A stretch of 64,000 nt of DNA from Favolaschia claudopus (GCA_037176885.1 JAWWNJ010000189.1:248001-312000), one strand, 5' to 3'. Shown: positions 33,365 to 44,533, numbered from the stretch's first letter. A program made the numbers and translations. Notes: a model not told the origin generated them from the sequence alone.

Positions 33365-34972
33365 ATGCAAAACGATGTACGCCTACAATATGAGCAGGCA
33401 GTCGACCAATCGCACCACGGACGGCCAATCGTAGTTCAGACAGTTCATACAGGGTCTAGAGGCCGCCCTACCGTTGAGATTGATCCACAGTTTCTTCGAT
33501 GGGCCTATTCTCTGCGATCCACCGCTAGTATTGCACGGTTTCTGGGAGTCAGCCGGAATACTGTCCGGACAGCTCTCTTGGAGTATGGGATCGCTGTTCC
33601 TCAGCAGCAACCGGCTACCTTGGCGGGAGGGAATAGGCGTCGTAATCAGAATCCGGATGACAGTGCAGAGGAGTACCTGATTCAATCCGACGAGCAAGCT
33701 GCTCAGACTGCACAAACTTCGTCTTACACGGGGCCTCTTTCTGCCATATCTGACGATGATCTCGACGCGCTTGTAGTGAATCTTCGTTGCCATTATCGGA
33801 GAGCTGGTGTTACCATGTTCGACGGAATGTTGCGACGCCTCGGTCATCATGTACCACGGGAGAGAATTCGACAGTCTCTGATTCGAATTGATCCTGTGCA
33901 GCGAGTCTTTCAAAGGATCACCATTCGCAGACGCACATATCATGTACCTGGTCCCAACTCCCTGTGACACCATGACGGGCAGCATGGTAAGTTTTTTTGT
34001 CGCAGTTTCTCACAAGAAAACTTATGCCCTATCCCAATCTAGGTTTGATTCGTTGGGGAATTGTTATACACGGTTTCATCGACGGTTACTCCCGTCTGAT
34101 CACTGGGTTGCGTGCCAGCAATAATAATCGGGCGCAAACTGTCCTAGATTTGTTTTTGATGGCTGCAGCCCGGTTCTTGGCACCCTCCCGTGTGCGCGGT
34201 GATCACGGTGTTGAGAATCTGCTAGTAGCGGCATATATGGAGGCGCTGCATGGTGAGGGCCGAGGTTCCTATCTTTGGGGGAGGTTGGCCATATATTTCT
34301 TATTCATCTGTCATCGGACTCAAACAACACGGCAGGAGTGTCCATAATGTTCGAATCGAACGCCTCTGGGTAGACGTTACCGCCCAGATTGGTGCGACTT
34401 GGGCAAACGTCTTCATGCTTTTAGAACTCCACCACGGGCTTGATATTAACAACGTCTCGCACATCTGGCTCCTACACTACCTGTTTCTTACGCAGATCAA
34501 TCAGCAGCTCGAGTTCTTCATGGACTCATGGAACCAGCACCAGATTCAGGTTCGAGATGGTCCCAATCGGAGCCCTGCAGACATGTTCGGTTTTGACATG
34601 CTTGTTCATGGGGTGAGAGGTACCAATCTCAACGCTGCGCGGGACGAGGAGCATATGTCGGATGCTGAGTTAGAGGTTTACGGTGTAGACTGGGAAGGCT
34701 TTCAAGACGATGTTCTCCTTGACTCTCGTCAAGAGAACAATGCTGTTAACGAGGGCTCCTCATCTTGGATAGGCCGTGTTGGGCCACCACCTGCGGAGCA
34801 GCTAAACGAGGTCCTCGTTGAGCCACCTACCGGGCCATTCTCACCTGAGGAGATGGACGATTTGGCAGCTTCACTCGGCCATCTAGCAGATGCAGTGGAC
34901 GACAACGAGGTTGCGAACCTTTGGACGGAAGCTCTCATCTTGGCCAGGCAGATGCATCCCGAATTGTTTTGA
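33365..34972 (+). pseudogene. integrase-core (DDE-type) transposase pseudogene, three exons
   Basis: This encodes the integrase-core family widespread in Agaricomycetes, which is thought to mobilise DNA elements. Exons are 33365-33986, 34043-34283 and 34336-34972 (500 codons), split by 56- and 52-nt GT-AG introns. Upstream in-frame sequence (FPEDELDLVLHN) suggests a further 5' exon. The N-terminus has an HTH-like segment (RSTASIARFLGVSRNTVR). The catalytic core shows HHDGQHG, IVIHGFIDGYSRLITGLRAS, RVRGDHGVEN and NVRIERLW, giving candidate acidic residues in the expected order. An in-frame TGA at 33965-33967 replaces what is normally Trp just before HHDG, so the copy is probably dead. It is followed by a tyrosine recombinase remnant at 35.65 kb. 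Confidence 0.75.
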
Positions 34973-35640
34973 TGTTTTTGGTATCAAATGTAAAATATTT
35001 CGATAGCAATACATGCACACTGCGACTCGACTCCGATTTATTTCCTCGAATTCGACCCGTGCATGGTATTGTGCTGATCATAAATAAGTCATGCGAGGAC
35101 AATGACATCTAGCTTCCTGCCTACTTTCCTTACTCACGGAAGATTCAAATATTTAGAGTCTGTAGAATACCATACACGCATGTACATGCGTTGCCGCCCA
35201 AAAGATTCAAAACATATCAATTTCCGACAATTCTGATTGGAGGAATAGGCATCAACCACGACGCTGTTGCAAATCCGTCATCATTCTCCCATATCGGGAC
35301 CCTCCCGACAGCATTGGCACCCCATACTGAACCTATGAATGCCCCAGTACCCACTTCCGTCTTAGATTGTATGCCGACAGTTGTGAAAGTTGAGAGTTGC
35401 GAGTTGTGAGTTCGACGTTCCGATTACCGCTTTAGGACAGAACATGTGATCAACTCCTCGTGGAAGTTGCAAACGGTGCAAAACTTCGACCAGAAACTAT
35501 CAATTGTCAGCAAACTACGTAGTTCGACTTGCAAGTATACTCAAACTTAAGACTTCGTTCAGGAAGTGCGATTAATTGACGAAAAAAGATCTCATAGTTC
35601 TGGGGCTGCCGCCGACTAGGTGAACTTCTCATTCGCAGCC
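34973..35640. other. spacer between integrase and tyrosine recombinase, no gene seen
   Basis: No coding segment with domain-like character was found. It ends where the recombinase frame becomes readable. Any linking or terminal sequences of a shared element were not recognised. Confidence 0.4.
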
Positions 35641-35648
35641 GTGCAAAA

Positions 35649-36206
35649 TTTTCCACACTCCATGATACTTGTCGAGACACCCGTGTCTCATCATCGACCA
35701 TCAACGGACGCGCTGTTCGTGGCATCCACCTCGTCTGGACAAAGACTACTCAGACCCTCGGCACTGAGTGCATTCTCACCGCTGTCGGGGGTATTGATGT
35801 GGATCTTTGTCCAGTATGGGCTTGGGACAACCACCTTCGTATCAATCACTCACCTCCGCCTTCCACTCCTCTTTTTGCGTATCGCTCTCCGTTCGGCTGG
35901 CGTGACCTGACGAAAGACGAATTCCTCAAATCTTCCTTTGCCGCCTTTCGGGATGCTGCTTTGGATGAAGTTTTCGGCCACAGCTATCGGATTGGCGGAA
36001 CCCTCGAGCTGCTTTCAGCGGGTGTTGCTCCTGAGATAGTCATGAAGCTCGGGGGCTGGACATCTCTCTGCTTTCTCATCTATTGGCGCCGCTTACAGCG
36101 GATTCTTCCTCTTGCGATCACTCGAGCTTGGGACCAACGCATCACAGAATTTGCGCGCGCCCGCGGTCATCCTACGGACCTCGACTGTCTTGCTATCGAT
36201 GAATGA
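35649..36206 (+). pseudogene. Crypton-like tyrosine recombinase, C-terminal fragment
   Basis: The readable frame begins within HDTCRDTRVSSSTINGR and continues through LVWTKTTQTLGTECILTAVG, CPVWAWDNHLRINHSPPPST and LFAYRSPFGWRDLTKDEFLK. The catalytic C-terminus contains GHSYRIGGTLELLSAGVAPE (H-x-x-R motif, Arg within SYRIGG) and LGGWTSLCFLIYWRR, where Tyr is the likely nucleophile. This is the DNA breaking-rejoining fold used by Crypton and related fungal elements. The N-terminal part, with the first catalytic Arg, is missing or unreadable, so it is a truncated copy. It stops at 36206 and lies 0.2 kb from the LTR element at 36426. Association with the integrase pseudogene upstream may be coincidence or a composite element. 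Confidence 0.7.
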
Positions 36207-36425
36207 TCGTATATTTTTTTTCTTCACCTCGTACTTCTTACATCCGTGTATGTCTTTCTATCCGTGAATTGAATTCTCTTTTCCTCCTCTTCGCTCTTGT
36301 GTGGGGGCCTCGGGCCCGCTTTCTTTCGCCCTCGCGCGAGCCTGCGGCTCTTGGAGCTCCGCTCCGTGCGGTGGCTGCGGGTTTCCTTCATCCAGACCCT
36401 CGGTCGCTAAGGCTAGTCTCATTAG

Positions 36426-36582
36426 TGTCGGTACACGAAGGAAGCCGGGCTCTGAGATGGACGCAAAAAGGTGGCGAAAAGCCCTGATCCGTTACGCGTA
36501 TCTACCGGAAGTAGACTACGATGTACATGTTTGACTACAGGCTCTGAAGCCGAGCAGACCGTAACTGCTGCACATACCCACA
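36426..36582 (-). repeat. 3' LTR of element A
   Basis: 157 bp. On the plus strand it reads TGTCGGTACACGAAGG at the left and CATACCCACA at the right. I see no difference from the partner at 38333-38489, so the insertion is recent. Confidence 0.8.
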
Positions 36583-36707
36583 CTCCCCCTCTGCAAGGCG
36601 AAAGAGATCAACACGTAGACAAACAGGAATTAGAAGTATTAGAAAGATGAATATACTAAGCATCAAAATCATCATCGGTGAAATCAAGTGGACCCTGTCC
36701 TCCATAT

Positions 36708-38191
36708 TCAGGCGCGTCGGGTACGGCGTGGTAGAAAGAGTGGCCCATGAGACGAAGGAGAAGGGGCACTGGGTTCCTGAACAAAATACGATGCGACGGG
36801 ATGGGTGGATTCTGCTGCGAAGTGGGTAGAATCTGCTGCAAGCTGGGCGGTCTCGTATGCGCGATTGAGACACCAGTCCTTGACCTCGGGGGGCATTTCC
36901 TTGATGCAGGAAACGGCCTTGTGCGAGCGTTCTCCACAGCGATGACATCCATCCATGGACATGTCGCACCAGCGATTGCCCTGACGGTCAACGAAACCGT
37001 CGCCTCGATGGGAACCGGTGGCTCCCCCAGAACCAGGTATACCTACTCCCCCTCTGGGAGAGGAACCGGAAACTCCCCCGGCAGGGGCGCTAAGATTCTT
37101 GTACCGCGCAGCGTCGCGTGGCTGATAACGGGCAGCACGAGCAACATATGCGTTGTCTAGCCGCGACTCTAGCGGCTCTACCTTGACAGTAGCGCCAGCG
37201 GACTCGAGGAGCTTGTCAGCCTCCTCCTGGACGTCCCAGTCTGGCCCAGCAGACGACAAAATAGTCTTGCACTGGTCAAGCTCTGGTTCACCAGAAGCAG
37301 AACCTAGGAGATCGAGTTTCGCGGTCGCATACAGTTGCGGAAAAATCAATTTACTTACCAAATAAGGAAATTCTCGTCAATTCGCTCCTTTCGCTCGTTT
37401 TTTTCGAGCGGTAAGTTGATAAGAATACTAAAAACTGCTGCCCTGTATCCCTGATGTAGGGAAACTGGCGTCTTTGTATTGGTTTCGCCGGGATAACCAG
37501 CAACTTTGTCTCATAAAGTGCAGCCAAAAGCAGTGAGAAACATGACGAATCCGGTCGTTTTTTGTGCGTAGACCGGCTCAACTCCAGGAGTACAGGCCCT
37601 TTGTGCCATTTCAACGTGCTTGTGGCGGTTTTGCTCTGCGGTAGAGCGAATTTGATGAAAATTTCCTTATTTGGTAAGTAAATTGATTTTGCCGCAACTG
37701 TAGGAAGAATGAAGGTTCGTCAAAATGACGTCCTTGAGGTAGGTGTCGGAGACTTTCTCGTCCTTGGGGAGAAGGTCGTTGAGCCGGTCGCGCAGGGAAG
37801 TGATGCGGTCGAGAAAAATAGAAATGGGTTGGGAAGGATCGTGGAGGAGCGAGTGGTGAAGCTTGAAGGTCGATTTGTCGAAGCGTTTACACAGCGCAGC
37901 AAAAATATCAGCACCTCCGTCCTCATTCGCGTAGATAGAACGCGTATTTGAGTCCGTGAGGGCGCGTATAACAGCCGCAGCGATGGTGTTTCGCTTATCC
38001 CAGTCGACGGCCTTCTCTGCGTCAGTCGGGCGCTTTGTGGTGCCATTGACAATGCCTTTGGTGACGCCGTCGGCAGCGAAGACGGTGTTGATGATTTCGT
38101 CCTTCCAGTAGCTCCAGCCTTCAGCTTTGTTGACAGAGAGCTTGGGGAGATCCTTCGCAAGGGTGAGGAAGCCAGTCGTCGCCGACGTCAT
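36708..38191 (-). pseudogene. copia-type Gag (UBN2-like) split by a MITE
   Basis: Gag forms the virus-like particle of the retrotransposon and packages its RNA. The start is MTSATTGFLTLAKDLPKLSV (ATG at 38191). The first part (38191-37703) has the UBN2-like region, with WSYWKDEIINTV near residue 26 and FKLHHSLLHDPSQPISIFLD further on. The second part (37329-36708) resumes at ATAKLDLLGSASGEPELDQ and carries a CCHC zinc knuckle (CHRCGERSHKAVSC) near its end, then stops. The two parts are separated by a 369-bp MITE flanked by TA, which introduces stops. No protease, integrase or reverse transcriptase follows. The intact ancestor would be about 370 aa. Confidence 0.75.
37332..37700. mobile_element. 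369-bp MITE inside gag, ends CAGTTGCGG
   Basis: The termini are CAGTTGCGGAAAAATCAATT and the inverted AATTGATTTTGCCGCAACTG; pairing extends about 40 bp with TTACTTACCAAATAAGGAAA. TA flanks both sides (37330-37331, 37701-37702). CAGT-type ends and TA duplication are those of Tc1/mariner elements. The ends at 49036 and 60139 are similar. Confidence 0.85.
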
Positions 38192-38332
38192 GATGGTAGA
38201 AAGTGAAGATGAAAGAGCGGGATTTTTGGGGAAAGAGAAAAGATTGGGGGGATAGACTCTGAGATGTGATGGGACTCTTAGATAGGATAAACTCTTGGAT
38301 GGGGTCAGAGGAACGCGGGGCCGCCCATAACC

Positions 38333-38489
38333 TGTCGGTACACGAAGGAAGCCGGGCTCTGAGATGGACGCAAAAAGGTGGCGAAAAGCCCTGATCCGTT
38401 ACGCGTATCTACCGGAAGTAGACTACGATGTACATGTTTGACTACAGGCTCTGAAGCCGAGCAGACCGTAACTGCTGCACATACCCACA
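38333..38489 (-). repeat. 5' LTR of element A
   Basis: 157 bp, indistinguishable by eye from 36426-36582. The adjoining CCGCCCATAACC on the plus strand is the primer-binding region of the minus-strand element. Confidence 0.8.
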
Positions 38490-40330
38490 ATTGGTGCGTT
38501 CGATGACAAGATTTCGGGCGTTCTTAGGCGCAAGATTCATCCCAACTGGCGCAGGAACTTCTGGTGGGGTCGTCATATAGGCGGCGAAGTCAAAAGTGGC
38601 TGGAAGAGGAAGTGGAAGGCCGCAAAGAGATGTGGTGGTCATACTGAACACAGAGAAGATATGAAAAGCTGAGATGAGGGCGAGAAAGACGCGTAGAAGA
38701 GCCTTGAGAGCAGACGCGTCGATGAGCGGAGGTGATCAGGAGATCAGTGGCTATGTCGGCAGGCACGGCACTATCCGCGGTGCTCTTGTCTAGCTTGCCG
38801 TACACTCAGCCAGGCTCGCAAGCTCGCCTTTGACTGAGCTCCCAACGTGAAAAATCGGTCGAGGGCTTTATTTCGCCGGAAATAGCCTCAGATTGCCGAG
38901 GGTTTTACTCGCCGAGGGCATCGGCTTTAATGGGGAAGCTTGCTTCCCCATTCATCAGTATAGGGCTCCAGAATGCAGATGCTTACAAATCTCCGTCCAG
39001 GTGGTTTGTAAGCATTTCCTGGAGTTCTGACTCCGTGGCCTCGGACTTCGGAAACGGCCGACGGTCATGCAACTGTCAGTGTCCCGTGACCTCGGTATTC
39101 GCGCCGAAACAAAATTGCCTCTTTGACTCCTCTTTGCTTGCTCTTTGCCGCTTCAACCTTGCTTCAACCTGGATGTATGGACATGCCCTACCTATAGTAT
39201 GTGTAGTTGCTCAATGGATGTGCTCTCTCTTTCCTTTCCCTCCTCCATGACATGTATTTTGGTATTTCTTACACTTCTAGCCATTTGCTGCTTGCAGCTT
39301 ATTTTTTTTCTTGGTTAGCATTAGCACTCAAGATAAACTTCATCCTCCACATTATCTTATGTTACTGCATGTATGAGCCAAATCAACCAGCCAATGCTTT
39401 CTCTCAAGCAAAATAAAATTAAATAGGTCTATGTCTCCAAATACTCCACAGCGCATATGAAATGCAGCTCAGCAGCAAGAGCATGTCAATCGCATTCTGG
39501 ATAGCCCTGTACACCGGAGATCTCCTTTACACTGAATTTTGTTCAGGTTAACTGGAATGGCCAGCAACTTCAACTTACACCTCGCACCGCTTGCCGAATT
39601 GCTGAGATGCAGAACACTGGGAATGCTGGTACTTTAGCAGGACAGAAGGAAGACCAGGATATTCAAAATCCACCTCCGTCACCAACACGTAGAACTCAAG
39701 GTCCAGCCAGATCCACCTCCAGTGCAGCAGAATCCTGTACAGCCAGTGCAAAATAAGTATAGTAGAGTACAAAGACAGGGAAATGCTCAAGGTTGAAGAA
39801 GACCAGTTGCTAGAGAGTCACATCCTGAGAATCCTGACCTGCTATATTGCACAAGTGGCAGCCATCACACACCTTCTGCTGACTTTGAGGGAAGGGAGAA
39901 AACATTGTACGGAACAGCATTTCGATCACCTTTCCTGTTGCAAAGATTGCAGAAGCCAAATAAAACCACAGTGTGTCAGATGCTCAGAATGGAGAGAGGC
40001 TTTGGGTTTAAAACTCAATACTTATGGATTCAATATACAGGATATTCTTTCTGAATTTCAATTTCTTGAGCCCGTGGGGAATACGAATATTCGCTATAGA
40101 TTCCCGGCGACGGGATCAATCACCCTTTTCAGCAGTTGCATGAGTACTTAGAATAGATCAGCGAGTGTACTTGCTCTGTACTATGTAGTATGTAATTCAG
40201 TAAATTGCATGTACGGACTGAAGCTATGATCTGAACGACTATCTTCAGATTTCATGTCCTCCACACAAGAGAGGGTGAAACGAGCCTAGACTGAAGCAAG
40301 CTTCCCCTCCTATGTGGACCATTGTCCACT

Positions 40331-40538
40331 CGGCTTTAATCGGTCTGGCGACCGATTTGCCATCACCCTTGGAATGGCGGGGTTGGCCACAGGCTGCCAA
40401 CCACTGACCTGGTCCGTGACCAGTCCGAAGTCCGACCAGCACGTGGAGTTGATGGATGTTGCCACGTTGGGCCCGGTTGGGGGCAACCCTGCCATTCCAA
40501 GGGTGATGGCAAATCGGTCGCCAGACCGATTAAAGCCG
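40331..40538. repeat. hairpin with two perfect 48-bp arms
   Basis: 40331-40378 and 40491-40538 are perfect reverse complements. They begin CGGCTTTAATCGGTCTGGCG and end GGAATGGC at the loop side, around a 112-bp spacer. It lies inside the 38849-41213 element. Confidence 0.85.
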
Positions 40539-40604
40539 ATGCCCTCGGCGAGTAAAACCCTCGGCAATCTGAGGCTATTTCCGGCGAAATAAAGCCCTCG
40601 AAAT

Positions 40605-41193
40605 TAGGCCTGGGTTAGAAATGATTTGGGGTCCGTAAACTTTGTAAATTACCAGGGGGTCGGAGGCCCCATAAATTACAGTGTAATTAACCGTAATTTA
40701 CAGCGCCGCAGGCCCGAAATTTTCTACATTCTTTACTGTAGAAAACACCATGTAAAGTTTGTAAAAAATGTATTTTTTGGTAAGATTTGCCAGATTTTGG
40801 TGGGTGGGCTCCGCTGGCCGCCCGCAAGATTGAATGGTTGGTGCGCAGTGCTTCTCAGGAAGGTTTCATAATCCTGGGCATGGTTTTAACCAAGTGCTGA
40901 GTTGGAAAGGTGAGCGAGTATTGAGCGAGTACGTCAAGGGCTGACACATGATCGGACATCAGATGGCGGTGATCAACTCACATAGGGCCGAAAATGCTCG
41001 TTCGCATTTCTTAGGAAAAAATTGGTTTGAATGCTTTGTAAATGCTCTGAAACATGGCATGGCCCTGTAGGCCAGCTCTTCCAGGCAAAAATTACCATTC
41101 TTTACGCTCAAATCTGAAGGTCCCCTGTAAAGAATGTAATTTACATGTAATTTTTGTACTGTAAACTACACAATCATTTCTAACCCGGCACTA
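40605..41193. mobile_element. 589-bp hAT-type MITE with 8-bp target duplication
   Basis: The termini TAGGCCTGGGTTAGAAATGA and TCATTTCTAACCCGGCACTA are inverted with three mismatches. The 8-bp direct repeat CTCGAAAT flanks it exactly (40597-40604 and 41194-41201). An 8-bp duplication and TA(G)G...-type ends are hAT hallmarks. It splits the right arm of the larger inverted-repeat element, so it is the younger insertion. No ORF. Confidence 0.85.
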
Positions 41194-41422
41194 CTCGAAA
41201 TGACCGATTTTTCCATCCACCCTCGACGAACATCACGTGCATCGGTGTGACAACTTCCTTTTTCGGTCAAACAAGTCGAACCTCCGCTTCGCTCCGGCCG
41301 CGGGTTAAGCCCTGGTTTGCTCAGATGCAACTCAGATGAGCGGACAGAGGAAACGGTCGGATCTGACAGAATGATTAGTCCTGCTCAATCAATGCGCGCC
41401 GCATGCATGCTTTCAAGGAGTA

Positions 41423-42112
41423 ACCTTCATGGGCTTCGCACACAGTGGCGTCGGAGCAGATGGGAGCTTTGAACAGAGAGGAATTGCTTGCAAGGAACTA
41501 AGGCTCCAACCATTTCCGTTTGTAAACGTTTATACACGGTTATAACCGTTTTCGTTTCCGTTTTATTTGCCAGGGTGCGGAAACAGTTTACAGTGGCTGC
41601 AGAAAACAATGCAACAAGGCATTTCGAGTCATTGACGTGGTCTCTAGGCTCAAACAAAGTGCAGGACATGAAATCTGAGTGAAAGGAAAATTTTTGAGCG
41701 AACGACCCAATTACCATATATGGTAATCGAGCCACAGTGAATTTTTCATGTGTTTTTTTTACACCGCACCTTCATGGGCTTCGCACACAGTGGCGTCGGA
41801 GCAGATGGGAGCTTTGAACAGAGAGGAATTGCTTGCAAGGAACTAAGGCTCCAACCATTTCCGTTTGTAAACGTTTATACACGGTTATAACCGTTTTCGT
41901 TTCCGTTTTATTTGCCAGGGTGCGGAAACAGTTTACAGTGGCTGCAGAAAACAATGCAACAAGGCATTTCGAGTCATTGACGTGGTCTCTAGGCTCAAAC
42001 AAAGTGCAGGACATGAAATCTGAGTGAAAGGAAAATTTTTGAGCGAACGACCCAATTACCATATATGGTAATCGAGCCACAGTGAATTTTTCATGTGTTT
42101 TTTTTACACCGC
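41423..42112. repeat. perfect tandem duplication, 345-bp unit, two copies
   Basis: 41423-41767 and 41768-42112 appear identical base for base. Each unit begins ACCTTCATGGGCTTCGC and ends TTTTTTACACCGC. The unit holds an AACCGTTT-rich palindromic patch (GTAAACGTTTATACACGG). Open frames in both copies are identical but not recognisable. Complete identity suggests a very recent duplication or an assembly artefact. Confidence 0.85.
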
Positions 42113-43200
42113 ACTTTTCAGCGGTGAAGCCTACAGGAAAATAAGCATCATAGGATGAAAGTGCTCTTAAAGACGATCTCAGTCATACCTGACTTTACCT
42201 AGTTTGCTGCCGATTTGAGCCCGTAATAGTTGCTGTAAGATGGCCATTTTGGCCTAAAAATGCCAGATTTATTCAAAAAATGACCAAAATGACCATCTTT
42301 AAGCAGCCATTGCGGGTCCAGAATTGTAGGAATCTAGGTAAAGTAACATATGACTGAGGTCGTATTTGCGAGTACTTTCGACCTATGAAGACCGTTTTTC
42401 GGTGGGGTGTAGCACTGAAAAGTGCCCTGTTAATAAATCCCTTAAAAAATTCATTACACTCGAATTACTATATATGGTCATGGTAAGTTGCCTAAAAAAG
42501 TCATTTCACCCGTATTCCATGTCCAGAACTTTGTTTGCTTCAAAAGACACACTGAATGCCCCAGAACCGCTTGGTGCAGTTTTAATGGCGGCCACTGTAG
42601 AGTACATGCTGGGGGTAATTAGCGGTGTTCCACCGCAGTAAATGAGGTCAGAAAAAGGTAATCTCACTGAGTTTATATCACAGCACCCTTAACAATGCCC
42701 CCAGAATTTGAATGCTTTCTCTGTGATACCTGACCTTGCGGGTGTCAGCCGTTTACGTTGTGGTAGTGGTTCCAAACAAGGAAATACCCCGCTTGGTCAT
42801 AAATGTGCTGGTACGTCCCAGATTCTGCATCAGAGAATCATTCAGAATGTTCAAATAGACACATACGGCAGAACATACGTTGAAAATGATCGATTCGAGC
42901 CATTAGCGATACACCTTGAGGGTATCAAAATTTCTGGGCCCCGAAAACAGTTTATAAACGGTTTTAAACCATTTCCGTTTTGTTTGCCGGATTCCACAAA
43001 CGAAAACTAAATGGTTGGAGCCTTACAAGGAACATCCATCTATATCTATATAATCTATATAAGAACCAAAGACTTCGTGTCTGGGTGGGACAAGACAAGA
43101 CAAACGAAAGGAACATTCGTATTGGCTGACCGCTAACAAAATGCCGTGAACCGCCCCACTGGTGCGTCATTTTGTCGAGATGTTGAGTTCGTGCCCGCGT
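42113..43200. other. no supportable gene; relic similarity to the 345-bp unit
   Basis: Around 42945-43035 the words GTTTATAAACGG, CCATTTCCGTTTTGTTTGCC and ATGGTTGGAGCC echo the 345-bp unit in partly inverted order. The region may therefore be a decayed relative. No domain-bearing ORF. Confidence 0.4.
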
Positions 43201-43209
43201 GCTCCACCC

Positions 43210-43663
43210 TAGACTCGTCACCAGTCTGCTACGCAAGGCCGACAAATGTGGCGAGCACGTCGGGCGTAGCAGACTGGTAACTCTCGGGACATGCCAAAGG
43301 GCTGTCGCGGAGTTTCAAAAATTTGAGTGGTGCCGGCTATTCGGCGAGTGATGCGACCGCGTCAAAACTGTGTGACATTCTGTGACTCAGCCATTTCTCG
43401 ACCGTCAATTCCTTTACCTATTGCGTCGAAAACACTGAATTAAATAGCTAGATATATAGCAATGTTGTATAAGAGTGTATTGTAGTACTTTTTGAAGCTT
43501 AAATATATATTTAGAGGGGGAAAAGGAACAGATTGATGGGGCCCACTCAAATTTTTGAAACTCCGCGACAGCCCTTTGGCATGTCCCGAGAGTTACCAGT
43601 CTGCTACGCCCGACGTGCTCGCCACATTTGTCGGCCTTGCGTAGCAGACTGGTGACGAGTCTA
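43210..43663. mobile_element. 454-bp element with 121-bp perfect terminal repeats and 9-bp duplication
   Basis: 43210-43330 and 43543-43663 are reverse complements over 121 bp without a mismatch that I can see. Termini read TAGACTCGTCACCAGTCTGC. The 9-bp direct repeat GCTCCACCC flanks it (43201-43209, 43664-43672). Long inverted ends plus 9-bp duplication fit Mutator-like (MULE) non-autonomous elements. The arms contain a second inner inverted pair (CAGTCTGCTACG / CGTAGCAGACTG). No ORF. Confidence 0.8.
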
Positions 43664-43711
43664 GCTCCACCCGTCTCTCTGCACGATGTCGATTCACTCG
43701 ATGCTCAACCA

Positions 43712-44533
43712 TGCCCGCCACAACGAGCCGTCTTCGCCCACTGCTGCCCAAGACGCCCTCTATGACTCAGCCGGAGCCCTTTTTGCTTAGCAGAACAATG
43801 GAGCGCGAGGGGAATCTCGGCGAGCTGAGTGCAGTCAGTGCTAGTCAGTGGTGCACCTGTGGAGATCAGAGCGAATCCTGTTTCAAGGAAGAGTCGGAAT
43901 CAGGTCAGCAATTCAACAAAATGTCGTACCGGACCCGTTCAAAAGTAATTTTTCCTTAGTCCGAGTCTGAACGGCGTTCGGCGGGCCAAAAGAGACGAAG
44001 GAAGAGAGAAGCAAAGGAAAAAGAGAACGATGGTCGTTTGGTACGCGAGACTTGCGATCTGAGGAATTCACACTGATCTGAGGGGCACAGTCAGGCATTG
44101 TAAGGCCTGTAAACTTGCCACGATCATTGGCTCAACGAGCACGTCGGCAACGAGAGCTCGCTGGTAAAATTGAGGATCTATTGGACATCGAGGGATATAA
44201 AGGTTGTCATAGGTCTCGAGCGCAAACGCTACGGCGGAAAGTTGAACAAGGGGAACAAAGGTTAATGAATGCGGTTCGCGTCCACCCAATTGGAGCTGTA
44301 TTGTCTAGCTTACTGTTTTGTTCGTCACAGATCCGACTCAGTCCTTAGATCAAGCCCTCGACCACGAATACGATGTCAATCAGCCTCGCCGCAATGACCG
44401 ATATCGGGAAAGTTACCGAAGTAGGATGCTTTGGTATGAGGATGAGGTTCGGCGAGGCGTTTATGCTGAGGAACAACGACGGGAGATGATGCTTGGATGG
44501 AAACAAATTTCCCCAGGCATTTCAACATCGTAA
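43712..44533 (+). pseudogene. unknown coding remnant downstream of the MULE-like element
   Basis: Protein-like plus-strand segments occur at about 44118-44280 (QRARRQRELAGKIEDLLDIE, then TLRRKVEQGEQRLMNAVR) and 44330-44533 (DPTQSLDQALDHEYDVNQPR, then YRSRMLWYEDEVRRGVYAEE). The second is preceded by a CACAG acceptor-like site and ends at a stop at 44533. They are charged and probably helical, with no recognised domain. Exon boundaries cannot be fixed. It may be a transposon accessory ORF or a dead host gene. Confidence 0.35.

Larger units (their letters stand above)
36426..38489 (-). mobile_element. gag-only LTR retrotransposon A (TR-GAG-like, copia type)
   Basis: Two 157-bp LTRs that look identical (36426-36582, 38333-38489) bound a minus-strand element with TG...CA termini. 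Inside the 5' LTR is GGTTATGGGC, which resembles the complement of the initiator-tRNA-Met anticodon arm used as primer by many copia elements. Before the 3' LTR is a purine tract (AGAGGGGGAG). The only coding region is gag; pol is absent. Flanking pentamers ATTAG and ATTGG are a 4/5 match to a target duplication. A 369-bp MITE later inserted into gag. Confidence 0.8.
38849..41213. mobile_element. large inverted-repeat element with about 90-bp arms
   Basis: The left arm begins GAAAAATCGGTC and runs through GAGGGCTTTATTTCGCCGGA, AATAGCCTCAGATTGCCGAG and GCATCGGCTTTAAT. The right arm (about 40525-41213, reversed) carries the same words but is split by a hAT-type MITE at 40605-41193. The interior has no recognisable gene. 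A 48-bp perfect hairpin lies next to the right arm. Related words (GAATGACCGATTTTTTC, CCATTCCGAGGGTGATGG) occur at 58700-58850. Superfamily unknown. Confidence 0.6.

Noticed and set aside
41427..42080. two identical 102-codon frames on the minus strand
   Set aside because: Identity follows from the perfect 345-bp tandem duplication. No domain or codon evidence for a gene.
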